A stretch of 64,000 bases of DNA from Aplectana chamaeleonis (lineage: Eukaryota > Nematoda > Chromadorea > Rhabditida > Cosmocercidae): positions 496,001-560,000 of the forward strand of contig JAPDOI010000370.1 in NCBI GenBank assembly GCA_029168955.1, given 5' to 3'. This document shows positions 12,261 to 24,279 of this stretch, piece after piece. The notes beneath the pieces were generated by a model, which was not told the DNA's origin, made no database searches, and was given only the letters and a program-made list of their open reading frames with translations. Every line of letters begins with the position of its first letter. Position 1 is the first letter of the stretch. The position numbers and the translations under genes were made by a program.

Positions 12261-12915
12261 TTAGGAACAGAGCTGTACGCAAGCTCCATCAAGCATCGAA
12301 TTTTACTGTGTCAATGTTTCATTATAGCAAAGATATATGCGAAAGACCGAGCTGTTTCGAAGTGGGTGTTCTGATACTTTTGCTCACTTCTGTATGTGTT
12401 CCTTGAAAAAAAAAACTAACAGGCGAGGAGATGAATAATCAGCGCAATACAATCAATATATATCAATATCAACAGGGAGGTCGGGTCCAAGCAGATCGGC
12501 TCACTCTAACCGTGCTTCTTCATTGGCTGTGCCTCGTGTATGAGTAACAAATGTCCGTAGAAGAGAATACTCGCAGAGCGGAAGGCACAAAACACGCCTT
12601 CTCCCCGCTTCGATCTATGCATGCTCTTGATTGGATAAGTTCGTGAAAATCTGTCCACTCACATTGGAAAGCACACGTAACGTTGACGAATTGCCTATGA
12701 GTTCTTGGAGTCTGCTTGTCGCATTTAGGGAACCCAGGGAACAATTTTTTGAGCATCCGAATAGGTGTTATAGAGGCCCTATAAAAAGCAAATACTGTCC
12801 AATCGCTCACAACGTCGTTGGGTGGTAGGACAAATCCGCCCTCAGGTTGTCGCCGTCCTTCGAGCTCTTTTGACCCGCGTGATGGGTGCAAGAGCGGCCG
12901 CAATGCCGGCCACGC
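12261..12915. other. No gene seen
   Basis: The sequence is mixed composition. A 132-codon minus-strand frame here has no recognisable domain and no splice context that I would trust. Confidence 0.35.
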
Positions 12916-12919
12916 CAAC

Positions 12920-12985
12920 AGTTGTCATGGCGCATTGGCAACGCTCGAGTCTCCTGCACGGTGAGCGCTGGTTCAAATCCAAGGC
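12920..12985 (+). pseudogene. tRNA-like remnant (A and B boxes)
   Basis: TGGCGCATTGGCAACG resembles a tRNA A box, and GGTTCAAATCC is a B-box match about 35 bp later. The stems do not pair properly (the T-stem has about 3 bp), so this is a degraded tRNA or the head of a tRNA-derived SINE rather than a working tRNA. Confidence 0.4.
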
Positions 12986-13127
12986 TAAATGTTGTTTTGA
13001 AGGCAAGCGTGTCGGAGCATCACATTCTTCTGCTCATCTTGACACCCTCTGATAATCAGATTACACTAAAGTACCACTTTGACGTTCGTGTTGAGTGGCG
13101 ATTTCAAGAGGTTTGCTACCAACCCCA

Positions 13128-13330
13128 CCAATCCCGCCGAGTGTCACAAATTGATGCAGACCGAGTTGTTGTTGACAGGACAACAAATCGGGATGTATAT
13201 GGCCGTGCAGGTCGATGGGCTGTTCTACAGAACATTCGTGAGGAGGGGTGTTGGTAGCGTTCATCGATCAATGTATCACGAAGAATGTGCCGTCCGAGTT
13301 CTCATTTTTGGTTATGTTGGATTCGCAGTT
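13128..13330 (+). pseudogene. Possible degraded Tudor-like exon
   Basis: The plus-strand peptide contains LFYRTFVRRG followed about 20 residues later by AVRVLIFGYVG. This is reminiscent of the Tudor pattern, in which aromatic-Tyr-Arg-Ala is followed by V-x-V-x-F-x-D-Y-G. The key DYG is replaced by GYV, there is no ATG at the head of the frame, and the following DNA repeats itself imperfectly. It is weak and could be chance. Confidence 0.15.
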
Positions 13331-13904
13331 CGTTTTTTTTATGATGCTGTAGACTTTTATAGTAACCCTTCTCATTTTTTGATTATGTGAGATCTGTGAT
13401 TCGTTTTTTAATAACGTCTTTACGTGGAAGGGATGTTGGTGTCCTGCCGAGAGGTGGACCTCGAGGAGTTCCCCGTGATGGACACGAAGAGTTCCGTGGT
13501 TCACGGAGCTTTCTGCAACCGTCTTCGTAGGAAGATTTCGGTTTTTCCCGTCCGTTTATGTGTGTAATTTGCGTCGTCGTTTTAAGATGGTTGAGAGGAG
13601 TCTCTTATCATTCGGTGGTGTTTATTTACCCTGATTCCCATCCATGTTGTCAATACTCGAGGAGAGGTAAATGTAGCTAGACCAAAAAATGTAGATTCAA
13701 AAAAAATAAGCGTAGTTAGCCGATATCACCTTTTCTGGTTAACAAGGGAAGCCATTTTAGCGTAGTTCGGAATGAGCAAAATGGAGTACACTACTGCGTG
13801 CTCAAGAAAATTGCCGCATTCAATGCGTGTCGAATATGTATTCAACTCGAGTGACCACACCCATTGAAAAGATGTATTGCAGGGATACGTGCTCCAAACA
13901 GCAC

Positions 13905-13980
13905 CACGTGCTGCAAAATTTACTGGAGGAGCACGTGCTGCAAAAGTTAATCGCAGGAGCACGGGCTGCAAGGTAGTCCA
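13905..13980. repeat. ~30-bp tandem repeat, three units
   Basis: Three units of GAGCACGTGCTGCAAAA type follow each other, with decreasing similarity. Each unit contains the palindrome GCACGTGC. Confidence 0.55.
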
Positions 13981-14134
13981 GCGTTATCGTAGCAGCACAC
14001 CGACATGCCAGTCGGCTAGCTCGCCGAGCACCATCCGGGGCCGCGAAGAGGTTGGACGAGGTGTCCAGGGGCTGGATGAGCAAAGCACCGCAAACTCGGG
14101 TAATTGAACCGGCTAGGCTGCCTCTTTTTACGAA

Positions 14135-14600
14135 GTATTCGAATTTCGAATATCGTGCGGTAGTCCTTTTTCAAAATATTCGAATACAATTTGAAAACCA
14201 GAATTCTCGAATTTTGAGTTTTGAATGATTCGAAATTTCAAAAAATCATTCGAATAATTTTCGAATATAACAACTCGGTCCGAAGTATTCCAAATAGCCA
14301 ACCTGGAAAAAATTGGGACACGAAGAAACATTTTAGTTTTTATGGTCCACCTACCGTTCTGAGATAGAAACTTTTTATGATCTGCGATTAGGCCAGAGTC
14401 ACTCACAGCTTTAACTACTAGTAGCTAGTATACTTTTACCGGATCGAATGATTCGAATACTCATTCGACTAGAAAATTCCATTTCAAAAAGTCGAATATT
14501 CGAAAGGTGTCAATTTCGGAATAATTCGAAAAACCGAGTTTTCGAAGAGTCAAAACTTAAGAATTATTCGAAAAGTCGAGTATTCAAAAAAAAAGAAATG
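14135..14600. repeat. TTCGAA/GAATATTCGAA-rich region
   Basis: Dense, irregular copies of ATTCGAA and its complement occur across this stretch, like the more regular array at 10695-10935. I see no gene. Confidence 0.5.
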
Positions 14601-14755
14601 TAAAAATATAGTATGGAGGGCATCTTCGCAAGGTACTCCATTTAGCTCAATTCGGACTACGCTAAAATGCTTTTCCCATCAAGTACTATATAACGACTGT
14701 GACTAAACAGTATAGTGTTGTCCGCATAAGGACGTCATTATTAAAGTAATGTAAC

Positions 14756-14900
14756 GTCGGCATGAATCCTAATGAGACTTTGCGTTTACTATTGAATGTT
14801 GGCGCAAACTCGGGGCCATATGCTATAACGTAGGTGCACCGAGTTTACGCCAAACTCCAGAGAGGAACGCAAAGTCTCATTAGGATCCACGCCTATGTTA
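14756..14900. mobile_element. Small foldback element
   Basis: AATCCTAATGAGACTTTGCG on the left is mirrored by CGCAAAGTCTCATTAGGAT on the right. CGCAAACTCGG and CCGAGTTTACG form the inner part. The size and ends fit a MITE. Confidence 0.65.
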
Positions 14901-15001
14901 GTTTTTCCCTAGAAAATTTGGTTGAGAGGGTCCAATTTCTCTGTTCTGGTTAGATTAGAACCGAAATAGAGAATATCGAGCCTTATTGTCAGGTTTCTTA
15001 A

Positions 15002-15240
15002 GAGCACAGTCCAACCTTGAAATTGTTTCCGAGTTCATTCGCTTATCTTGAAGACAATTTAGGCCTGATCACAATGCTGTCTTCAGAATCGCTCAGAACC
15101 CACTACGAACGGAGTTATGGCCCCTTAAAGATTGTAATTCGGACGGTGAGATATTTGTGGACGAGTTGTCTCCAGCTTGTTTCTCTGTGCCGTTCGCAAT
15201 CATCGCACTGGACCAGACTACATTATAAAGATAGACCGAT
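15002..15240. mobile_element. TTAA family 1 element, partial
   Basis: It starts GAGCACAGTCCAACC after TTAA at 14998-15001. It shares the internal blocks GATCACAATG and ACGAACGGAG with 11312-11797. No clear right end was found. Confidence 0.5.
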
Positions 15241-16095
15241 TACAAAAGGATGAACATAGATTTTGATTGAAATCCATCGTGCGTGCCGTCCCTATTGAGA
15301 CCGAAAACTTCGAAGTGGGCCAAGCCAATGGGTGCTGATTTGGGGGTGGGATAGTAATACCAGGTCTACGGGATGTTGATAAGTTGTGAACGCGGAATCG
15401 GGTATGGAGACCCTCCTCCGATGGGATGTGTGCAGTAAAACCGTTTCCACGGATAGGTTGTCTACGGCACCATGGGGGGGGGGGCGACGGGCAGTTCTCA
15501 AGGGGCGATCTCTGCCTTTTCAGATGTCTACAGGGAACATTGCGTCAGGTGACATCTAATCCGTGTCCTGTAGACAACAGCGAACGTCTGAGCACGCAGT
15601 CTCTTGAATGTTAAACATTGGAGAATCTCTCTGTTTCAATCCATAGCCGGTTCAGTGCATTGATCATAGCCGAGTTATAAGTGCCGATGATGATATTCGA
15701 ACAAAACGGAGAGCTGACATACGTTGAACTTTGAAGTACAGAGCTTTTTGGAGGTCTTGTTCACAATTATCCTCGTTTTCGAGTATTCACATTGAACCAT
15801 GTTCTGGAGCGAACAAGCGCTATTGACCGCGCCTCACAAGGGAAGGATCATTGCATTCCGTGGCCATTCCAAATGAAATAGCGTTTCCATGATCAATTTT
15901 CGACGTGGAACTCAAATTTTCAAACTGCAGTTACGAATCGTTTCTTTGAAAGCCGTTATAGGCGTTTATAGCGCTTCACTCGTAGACGCATCATAACGTG
16001 TAATCCATGAGTCTTCGTCGCATCCTAAGATACAACGATGTGACTTCTACACCAGGGATCATCTTATAGTGCTTTATAATGCCAAAATATGTTGC
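15241..16095. other. No gene seen
   Basis: A G run interrupts 15474-15484. TGTCCTGTAGACAACAGCG near 15570 is the inverted counterpart of the block near 7395. There are no other supported features. Confidence 0.35.
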
Positions 16096-16099
16096 TACG

Positions 16100-16600
16100 A
16101 TGAACGACTCAGAAGTTTCGAATCAAGTTACTTGCGAGATATCCGGCCAAAATCAAGTTACTTGTGGGTTATCTCATTTTTTTAAGTTACTTGCGGGTTT
16201 GCGACTCGCAAGTAACTTACATGGACATATTCATGTTACTTGCGACTTCTGAATCACACAAGTAACTTGTATTGCCTCCTCAGACCTCGCATGTAACTGA
16301 TTTTCGCCAAGGATTTTGGCTGCGTATTGGACTGCATGCTGCAGTTTCAATACGCAGCCAAGCCGAGCCCACATGCCATCCCTAGCGCGATCGATTTCGT
16401 GTTTTTTTTTCGATTTCGGACACTCGCCTTTGATTTTTTCAATTGTCATGAACTTCTCTGCCTTATTGCCTTGTTCGTTTACTCCACACTCCGTTAGTGT
16501 TTCTTCGAATCGATACATTGCTGTTGACATTCCTTTTTTTGTGGTGTATTTTGTGTTTTTCAACGAGTTTCAAACCTTGCGTTTCATATGACCGATGTAT
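16100..16600. repeat. AAGTTACTTG-type element with hairpin, copy 1
   Basis: It starts CTCAGAAGTTTCGAATCAAG, then carries clustered AAGTTACTTG/CAAGTAACTT motifs in both orientations to about 16275. A strong hairpin follows: TTGGCTGCGTATTG (16316-16329) pairs with CAATACGCAGCCAA (16348-16361). A second copy is at 31508-31800. The opposite end of the same family, with ordered arrays, is at 24650-25330 and 40855-41510. Confidence 0.6.
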
Positions 16601-17125
16601 GTAAACCTCCTGCTGGTTATGAGTGAGAACCCAGCTGTCTTTCCTTCCTGCATTGTTCATATTGCATAATTTGGCAAAGTTCTACGTCATCTAAACTGGT
16701 TTAGGGCTAATAGCTAAGTTGTGAAACAAGTTTATTTTGGCCTGAATCCTTGACCTGGTCAGGATTTCCCCATGATTTTCTCACTCACAAACGATTTTAT
16801 ATGGAAAAATTGAGTGCGCGAAAATGTACATAGATCTTTTTCATAGCGGATTCTCTACATGGAAAATTTTCACAAGTCTTAGATGTCATAGCTAGATCAT
16901 TATACATTTCATTCTTCTTTTTCGCGTATAGGAGATGAACTTCACAGTGATCGAAACAGAGAAAAATCGTTTGAGCACCGTACTCCAATTCGGCCGTAAA
17001 ATAAAACGCGTTCTGTGTGAATGCACTAAAGAGCCAATTTCAGGCCTGTCTCGTCCCTTATGCTTTCGACGTACCAAACTGACTGTGGCATGTATACTAG
17101 GAGCAGATTTAGTGAACTCGACCCA
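16600..17125. other. No gene seen
   Basis: The short frames on both strands have no recognisable domain. It leads into a foldback. Confidence 0.3.
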
Positions 17126-17129
17126 AAAT

Positions 17130-17608
17130 ACGATACCGCCGCTATCCAAGGGAAAAAATGGGCAAAGTGGGCAACTAAAGCGTCTTTCGACCACAACTCT
17201 CCTCAAAGTGCTACGTTTTTAATTTCGACAGGATCAAAATGTTCAACGTGGCACAATTTACCTAACTATATGAGAAAGATCGAAATTTTCTATGAAAATG
17301 CGTTTTTAAGATGCAGTTAGCTATGAATTTGATGTTATCACAAAACAACGAGCCCATTCAATCAAAAGTAACCGTACGCGATCTCCAGCATGGTCAAAAT
17401 GAAAATGTGTTTCGCCTTAAAAAAATAATGTGGCTTCCAAATTTTGCAAAATATTCTTTCATATTTGGCTAGATCACGACATGCTGTACATTTCGGCGTT
17501 TTCGAAATTGAAAACGGAGCACTTTGAGGCGAGTTGTAGCCGATAGACGCTTTAGTTGCCTACTTTGCCCATTTTTTCCGCTTGGATAGCGGCGATATTG
17601 TACGTTTG
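17130..17608. mobile_element. Foldback element with ~170-bp arms
   Basis: GCCGCTATCCAAGGGAAAAA on the left is mirrored near 17570-17590. The pairing continues through GGGCAAAGT, CAACTAAAGCGTCT and CCTCAAAGTGCT into the loop. Peptides from the two arms are mirror artefacts. Confidence 0.6.
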
Positions 17609-17868
17609 GTAAGAGGAAGACAAGGTGCGCGATGGAGATACAAATGGTTTCGACTCCAGCTTAACACAGCTTCGTGATTGGTTTGCCTGATTCGTTGCAG
17701 GAACGCTCCTTTCAGAATTCCTGACGCTCTTCTCTAGGCTTATGTTTTAAGCAAACTCGCTAGAGCACTACAGATTTGAAGCATGTCCTTGAACTAACTA
17801 TCACAAAAATTCTGAAATGTCCTCAAAGTTGAACACACGCTTAAAAATTACCTTTTTTTCTTGCTTAA

Positions 17869-18330
17869 AGGCAGTGTTCGCGATAAATCCTGGATGTTCA
17901 TCTTTTTATATGGTGGAAGGTCAAGAGCTTACTGTGACGACAGCGTCAGGAAAAACCGCAGAAAGTGATGAGAAAGCACGTTTCACGCCTATGCAGGACC
18001 TCTTGTGTGACGTCATGTTTTTGAGAATGTAAGGATTGACCGATGTGGAGGAATGAAGTCTTTCCATGTGATAATGTGATCCGCCTTATCCACTACTATT
18101 TATCGAAGCCACTACCTTTGCTGACCGGCTGTTTACGTGTTCAAGCTTCTTTGGAAAGGATTAGTTTGGTGGTCGGGGTGTCCCAATGGGTTGACTGGCC
18201 CACACGACTTTCTCCCACTTCCCGATGGTTTTTCGTGATTCTCTCTTCATTATTTTCATCGGTATGTCCCAAACCTAACGGTTCTGTGAAAAAAAAATAA
18301 CTAGAGATTTTTTCATCGTGAACACTGCCT
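17869..18330. mobile_element. Miniature element, TTAA family 2
   Basis: There is perfect TTAA on both sides (17865-17868 and 18331-18334). The termini are AGGCAGTGTTCGCGATAAAT and TTCATCGTGAACACTGCCT. Confidence 0.8.
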
Positions 18331-18603
18331 TTAACAGAAAGGAATTCTCCATGCTTCATAAGTAGAACTGCACGTGAATACATAGAATCACATTCCTTCA
18401 CCTTTAAAAAGTGGCGAAAGCACTGACTAACTACGCAACAACTACGTGAGAACTGCGTTCTTCCAAGCTCAAACTCCTGAGCAAACGCTTAAAGTGAATC
18501 GGCTAACTTCGTGTAAATGATTCACGGTTTCGGTCTCCTAACTCTCCCGGTTTTTAAAGGTGAGAAGAACGTCGGTTGGTGCGAGAGCTCTGGTGGGTTG
18601 GGG

Positions 18604-18733
18604 GTCGTTTATGCTTCCGCCGCCGATCGGCGCTGCGAAATGCAATGCTATGATATTGATCATGCGGCGCCGCACGATCAATATCATGGAATCGCACTTC
18701 GCCGCGCCGCTCGGCGGCGGTAGCATAAACGAC
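18604..18733. mobile_element. Near-perfect palindrome (~130 bp)
   Basis: GTCGTTTATGCTTCCGCCGC at the left pairs with its complement ending at 18733. The centre is GATCATGCGGCGCCGCACGA. Both strands therefore encode nearly the same short peptide. It is GC-rich against an AT-rich flank. Confidence 0.7.
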
Positions 18734-19505
18734 TCGTTCGAAATTGAGCGCGAGCCACTTTTCCAGTAATGTTCAAAGGTGCTATCGCTGCGGGGAAGAC
18801 TGTGGTATCGCACTTGACCACGTCCATTTTTCCATGCCGCAACGAGTCTCCTGATTTTGGCAGGAGAGTGAAACCCCGGGTATGAGCTCAAATTCAGTGA
18901 GGCACGGTAAAATGGACGTGGCCGAGTGCAACGCGCCATATGTAGTAGCCGCCCCCCCCCCTCCCGTTAAGATAGCATCTGTTTAAAACTACTGTTCAAT
19001 CTCCACGCACGCAGACAAAATCCTGGTGTCATCTGAATAGCGAAATGTCTACGACGCAGAAGAAAAACGGCGTTTTATGCATTTAATGGGAAGTTTTGTG
19101 CAATCCTATATATGAAGAATTCACACACAAAACTTTCAGGTTACGGCGTGGTTGGATTACGGGGCTCAAACGATTTCTCTCTGTGTTTCGATTATTATGT
19201 CATCTTTCACCTCTCCCACCAGTTATATCCTGCCCTATCAGTTATCCTCCCTTGTTTCTTATCGTCGCGCCACCTCTAACTTACATTAAACCAATCAAGT
19301 AAGAAACTTGGTGTCTTGGAGTCCAACATTTTTGCTGTCCCCCCCCCTTCCCCAAATTTCCGATTTTTGAAATTTTTAACGTCCAACCCTTCTAAACGCT
19401 TGGCTTTGGATGTTTACATCTGGACTTCGGCGTTTTCAATTTAATTTTTTTTCACTGTGAAAGGAGAAGCCTTCCTACGGTAGAACAGTAGAGATCAAGG
19501 TTGGG

Positions 19506-19740
19506 CAGGGTTGCGACTCGGCGCAACGAGGGGTCGTAAAATAATTGAATTTTTTCGAAAAAAAAAAGAAAATTGGGGGGGCTCGTATGATTTGATCGAA
19601 TTTTTCACTTTCAAAAAAGCTTAAGGATTTTTTATTTCGAGGGGGTGTCGTAAAAATTTAGTTAATTTTGCGATTTTTTTGTCGGCGGGTTGGGGGTCGT
19701 AGCTGCGCCGACAATCGGCGCAACGGACTGCTCAACCCTG
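19506..19740. mobile_element. GGCGCAA element, unoccupied copy
   Basis: The left end has CAGGGTTGCGACTCGGCGCA and the right end GGCGCAACGGACTGCTCAAC. This copy has an intact AAGCTTAAGGATT at 19617-19629, where the sibling at 32639-33347 carries a family-2 insertion. A third, diverged copy is at 20164-20500. Confidence 0.65.
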
Positions 19741-20163
19741 GTAGAGATAGCCACGCAGGTAGTTTTTTCTCTGAAGATTCTTAATTTTGCGCTGTCTACG
19801 TGACGGTACCAGGAACAGAGCGGTTCAAAACTAACAGGAAACAAGGGTTGCCGGAGGGGTTTACCCACCCCAAACTACACACCTGCCCAGGGTTCCCTTC
19901 CCTCCCAAAATCGGAAGAGTAGGTGACTCAGGGACTTCGTATTCCACAAGAAGTCGGACTTCAAAGCAAGCTTATTTGGCAGATATCGGAACGCCTGCAC
20001 TTGTGGCGGGTACGAGTTCTCCTAGGATCAGGAACTAGGGCCAAGCGGGCCATCGAATTGGAATCCCGAAGGGTAAATTATTGTCATTACTGAGATTTGT
20101 GTGCGAAATTACACAACGTTTCGCTTGAGCCTGGTAGAACCCTTCTCTCAATGGGTCATCGTT
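19741..20163. other. No gene seen
   Basis: The sequence is mixed, with short frames only. There is no repeat partner in the window that I could identify. Confidence 0.3.
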
Positions 20164-20500
20164 GATCAGGGTAGTGACCGGGCGCAACGGGGGTCGAAAA
20201 ATTTTGTAAGTTTTTGAACAAAAGAAAATCGGGTGGAGAGATCATAAAGTTCTTGGAGGGAAAAGAGAGTTCTCTCTAAAGCACTTGTGAAGCTGGAAGG
20301 TAGTGATATGTAGTTTTCCTTTATTACCACATGTTTGAAAATTTTCCCATATGTCACTCAAAGAGGGTAAAAACTGTTTCATCTCAAGAGGGAGGGAGTG
20401 GTAAAAAATTTTCCCATTTTTTTAAAACGGTCAATGATGGTGGAGAGGGTTGTTCGTAGCGACGCCGAAAATCGGCGCAACGGCCTGCTCAACCGTGTTG
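20164..20500. mobile_element. GGCGCAA element, diverged copy
   Basis: The left end has CAGGGTAGTGACCGGGCGCA and the right end GGCGCAACGGCCTGCTCAAC. The ends match the copies at 19506 and 32639, while the interior is longer and diverged. Confidence 0.5.
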
Positions 20501-20599
20501 GTGATGCATCCGATTTCGCAGTTTTCTGCGATCTTCGGAATTTTTACAAGGAAACTCCTTCTGATCAAAGTTGCCAATTCGAAGGAAATGTATGATTAG

Positions 20600-20773
20600 G
20601 TCCGTGGGTTGTTTCTTCAAGAAAACATTTAAATTCAAACCGCATCTGGCGCGGCGGTTTTAAATCCACCAGCGGCTGGCTGATAATTACCAGCCAGCCG
20701 CAGCTGCATTTAAACCGCCGCCTCAGCCGCGGTTTGAATTTTAATATTTTTCTTGAGGAAACAAGCCACGGAC
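20600..20773. mobile_element. Palindromic element (~174 bp)
   Basis: GTCCGTGGGTTGTTTCTTCA is mirrored at the right by ...GGAAACAAGCCACGGAC. The GC-rich core pairs CAGCGGCTGGCTG with CAGCCAGCCGC around TAATTA. Confidence 0.7.
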
Positions 20774-20849
20774 TCAACTATATTCAGTGATTAGTGCAAA
20801 CCCGTGCCTCATAAGAGACAGTCTGCATTCTGTATACATTCTGCGCCAA

Positions 20850-21790
20850 AGGTTTTCCCCACTGAGAGTCATTGTGCCAAACTTCTTGACATTTTCCGAA
20901 AATCGACAATTGGACCTCAGTTTCGTGTTCTAGGCCCTTGGTAACCCCCGGGAATCAGTTTTCAGTCAAATCCGAAATATTCATCTTGGACATCCCGAGA
21001 ATTGCGTCGTGGATCTTGATTTCTGTGTTTAGTGAAAATCTGTATTTTCAGATTCTGTCCCATAATGGATTGACGGCCTCGTTTTCCCGCATTTATTCCG
21101 AGAAGATGTTCCATCTTGGCGAAACTTAGATGTGGGTTGCGGACATAGCTTTGTATTTCTTCCCCGAATATCTGCTTCCCTGACGTGGCATCTTGTTTAG
21201 GTCGTCCGTTTGGAACGAGATAGTCTGAAGACCTCTAATGCTCGTCTCAGTCATCAGCTGTGGAACTCAAGAAATTATGCGAAGCAAGGTCAGGTTAGTT
21301 TCGTCTCGTTGTTGCGTTTTTACATTCGTGAAGTATATGGAGTATTATGATTTGCAGCGTGAACACCCACGCCGATTTGCGGTACATGTGAGCGGGCGTG
21401 ATACTGCATTGATTATGTTTGGAAGATCGATAAACGATCCATGCGGCGTTTTCAAAGTCCAACCCGCTTCTAGTGGTTACTGACGCTGTGATCCCTAATC
21501 TCTGCCCACTTCAAGTGACCACTCAGGCGGCGTTCAGAATTCAGTCGCGACGCGACGTTATAATCAGCCTACGTATCGATCAAGCGCCGTCGCTAGGTGT
21601 TCACAGGGAAGTGGCGCGATACATAGGATTTCACGCGGAAATTCGAATGAACGCTCCGCGTCGATCGCGTCGCTCTGCATTGCAACGCGATGTGATGGTC
21701 GACGCGCGAAGGCGAACTCTGGTGGTTTTATTCAGCGGTTTTTTTATGAACGTATCTAAATCTTTCAATGAAAACAATACGTTATCACTC
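20850..21790. repeat. Dispersed ~0.95-kb repeat, copy 1
   Basis: It is collinear with about 37060-37985: shared blocks include GTGTTCTAGGCCC / GTGTTCAAGACCA, AACACCCACGCCG, GATCGATAAACGATCCATGC and CTACGTATCGATCAAGCG. No conserved protein frame spans the two copies. Confidence 0.65.
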
Positions 21791-23450
21791 GAAGAACCAC
21801 CAATTCTGCGAGTATAAAGGCGGCTTGTCTCGTGTAGACGGGGTGGTTGGCCTTCCGAGGCCACTCTTGAGAGGTGAACTCAGGTCACTCTCACTGAAGA
21901 CAATTTTTGGCGGCCGAGGGGATCCTTCATGGCCCGCGGTGGGAAAAGTTCCTCATAGCGGACCATGCTGGAATGGTATCCCCTTGTTGCGGCCTGTGGC
22001 AGGACTAACCTCCTGGCCCACAGGCTGTAACAAATACCTTATCTACTTAAGAGGCTTAATCCTCTCCAAAAGAGGCGGAAATGAAGAAAAATAGCGGTTA
22101 GGAAAGTTTCGAGAATCGCCCGGACAGGGACCGTAGTGCCAGTTGGGACCGAAGATCGCTCCGAGCGGGACTGCTATCGCCCGGAGAGCGGCTGCTGTCG
22201 CCCGAGTAGATAGCTAATTTTCGCTCGGAGCGCGTCGCTCGAGTCGCTCTCCGGTCCCGCTCAGAGCGATGATTTGTCCGAGAATGAGTAGTGTGTGCAA
22301 CTTTTTCACGCGCGTTGTCTCAAAGGACTCCATGTGAAGCTATTGTTTCAAATGCTTGTGAAGTTATTCGTTTCTGATTCGTGAACTTCCGTTCGCAACC
22401 CCGCTGAACCCCACCGTAGTCCCGCCTGGGTCGTCCATGAGCAAGCTTAGGTCGCGCTCGACGCGACGCCGCAAGGGTATTAATGATATTATTGATCGCG
22501 GTCAGGTCAAGCTGGGCGTTGTGTAATTTTCCGAAATCTGTGCGACACCCCTCCTCCGGCCAACAAACTTTTTTTACAAAAATCAAAACTTTTTGCGTTC
22601 CCCGTATTAGTGCAATTCTGGGCATTAAAAAACAGTGTTGAAGTGTAGGGTACTGAAAAGGTGCATTATGATGTTGAATAATCGTTACATTGAATTTCCA
22701 ATAACTTCCAATTTCCAATAAGAGATGGATACGGGGTTCAGCAGTCCGTTTTTCAAATCTCGGTGGAATTATGGTTCGTAAGCGACCGAAATTTGCGGAA
22801 AATTAAATGATCTCTCCACTCCCCCTCCTTTCTTCGGGGGGCGAAAATTTCAAAAATGCTGACATTGAATCCTATCCATTCAAAATTCTGTTTTGGCCGA
22901 AGTTCTCAACACTCCAAGTTCTATCCCAGTTGAATACATATCAGATCTATAATTAAAGGAAAGAACCTTCAGAACATCATTCAAGGAAGATTGTTTTAGT
23001 TTACGAGCATCGCGTTGGGATTGTTCTGGTTGCTGAACACGAATATGAGGGTTGTTCAGTTTTGGTCGATTGCGGTAGGTTAACGTTACGGTAAACACAA
23101 TATCATGTAGCTATCAATGCGATTGTTTTGGGCCTTCCAATGTCTGAAAAAAAAATCTCTGAAAATGCGGATTAAACGGAAATATCCACGAGATTGGAAA
23201 TTTTTACACTGTTCCTTGCCAACTCCCTAGGGGTTATTTTGGGCGCTGAATTCAAACTCGAGGTTCGTTTTGACTTTTCACAAAGGGTTGATAGTGTTCA
23301 CATGAAAATTATTCAATAAAGAAGAATAAGCTCACGTTTCCTGGTAGGCATAGCCACCAGGGGAGGGTTAAGAATTTCGGTGAACGAATTTCCCATTTCT
23401 AACTTCCGATCGTTTTTTTTTGCGGCCCGATTCTTGAATTCCGAATTTCA
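21791..23450. other. No gene; contains a GC-rich inverted repeat at about 22110-22290
   Basis: ATCGCTCCGAGCGGGAC near 22149 is roughly mirrored by GGTCCCGCTCAGAGCGAT near 22253. The rest has only short frames without recognisable domains. Confidence 0.4.
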
Positions 23451-23454
23451 AAAG

Positions 23455-23940
23455 GTTTCCGATTTTCGACTTCCGCTATTGCGAATCCTGCTCGTCTTTT
23501 AGAAACCCTAATTTACTGAATTGAAATTCGGCACTGAGTTCTTCATTACGATTTCAGATATTGCGAATCTTCCTCGTCTGTTGGAACCTTTAATCCATTC
23601 AATTGAAATTCTGCTCCGATTTCTTCATTCCGATTTTCGGTACTGCGAATCCATGTGAAAAATCAATATGATTGATCATTAACATTCGTTATTGCGTGAC
23701 GATAAGAATTTCCCAAACAAAAGACTCGTAGCCATCAACTATCAACGCTCATGGCGGCATTCTGTGCAGCAGGCCAAAAATCGATATTATTGATTGGTAA
23801 TAATCGATGTCTGATGAGATAAAGTCCCCAACCGAGAAAACCAATCCCATCAGCAATCACCGCTTCTCGCCGCATTTTGTGCAATAAGCGCGAAAATCGA
23901 TAATACTGATTATCGATCGATGACTTATCATGAGTACGAT
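23455..23940. repeat. Two successive tandem repeats (82 bp, then ~116 bp)
   Basis: ATTGCGAATC recurs at 23478 and 23560, and as ACTGCGAATC at 23642, giving an 82-bp period. After this, blocks around CCAAAAATCGATA (23776) and GCGAAAATCGATA (23892) define a second repeat of about 116 bp. Confidence 0.6.
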
Positions 23941-24279
23941 TTCTGACAAGTTCAGTACTTACTTCCGACGACCTGTGCTAATAGGCGGGTCTCCACAGCC
24001 GTAGCATGCCCAACCAGTTTTCGTGCTCCACGGGTAATTTAGTATGTAAACCCACTTTTTTGAGGTACCCTTAAAAGTTAAGATATCAATTTCAAATTAG
24101 AACAGGAGCGACCTGCGTCCATATCAAGTCTCCTCCACAAAATGATTGCGAGATTTCGAGAAAGGGGTTGCGCTCGTGGCCGATTCAAAACCAACTGGCG
24201 CGCGCTTCGCGCGCACCACAATTCTGGCGAAAATGGGCCGTTCTGGTGGCTCAACACGGCCGCGAGAAATGATAATCTT

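Noticed and set aside
18538..18939. Overlapping 69-133 codon frames on both strands with matching peptides
   Set aside because: They are mirror products of a DNA palindrome at 18604-18733.
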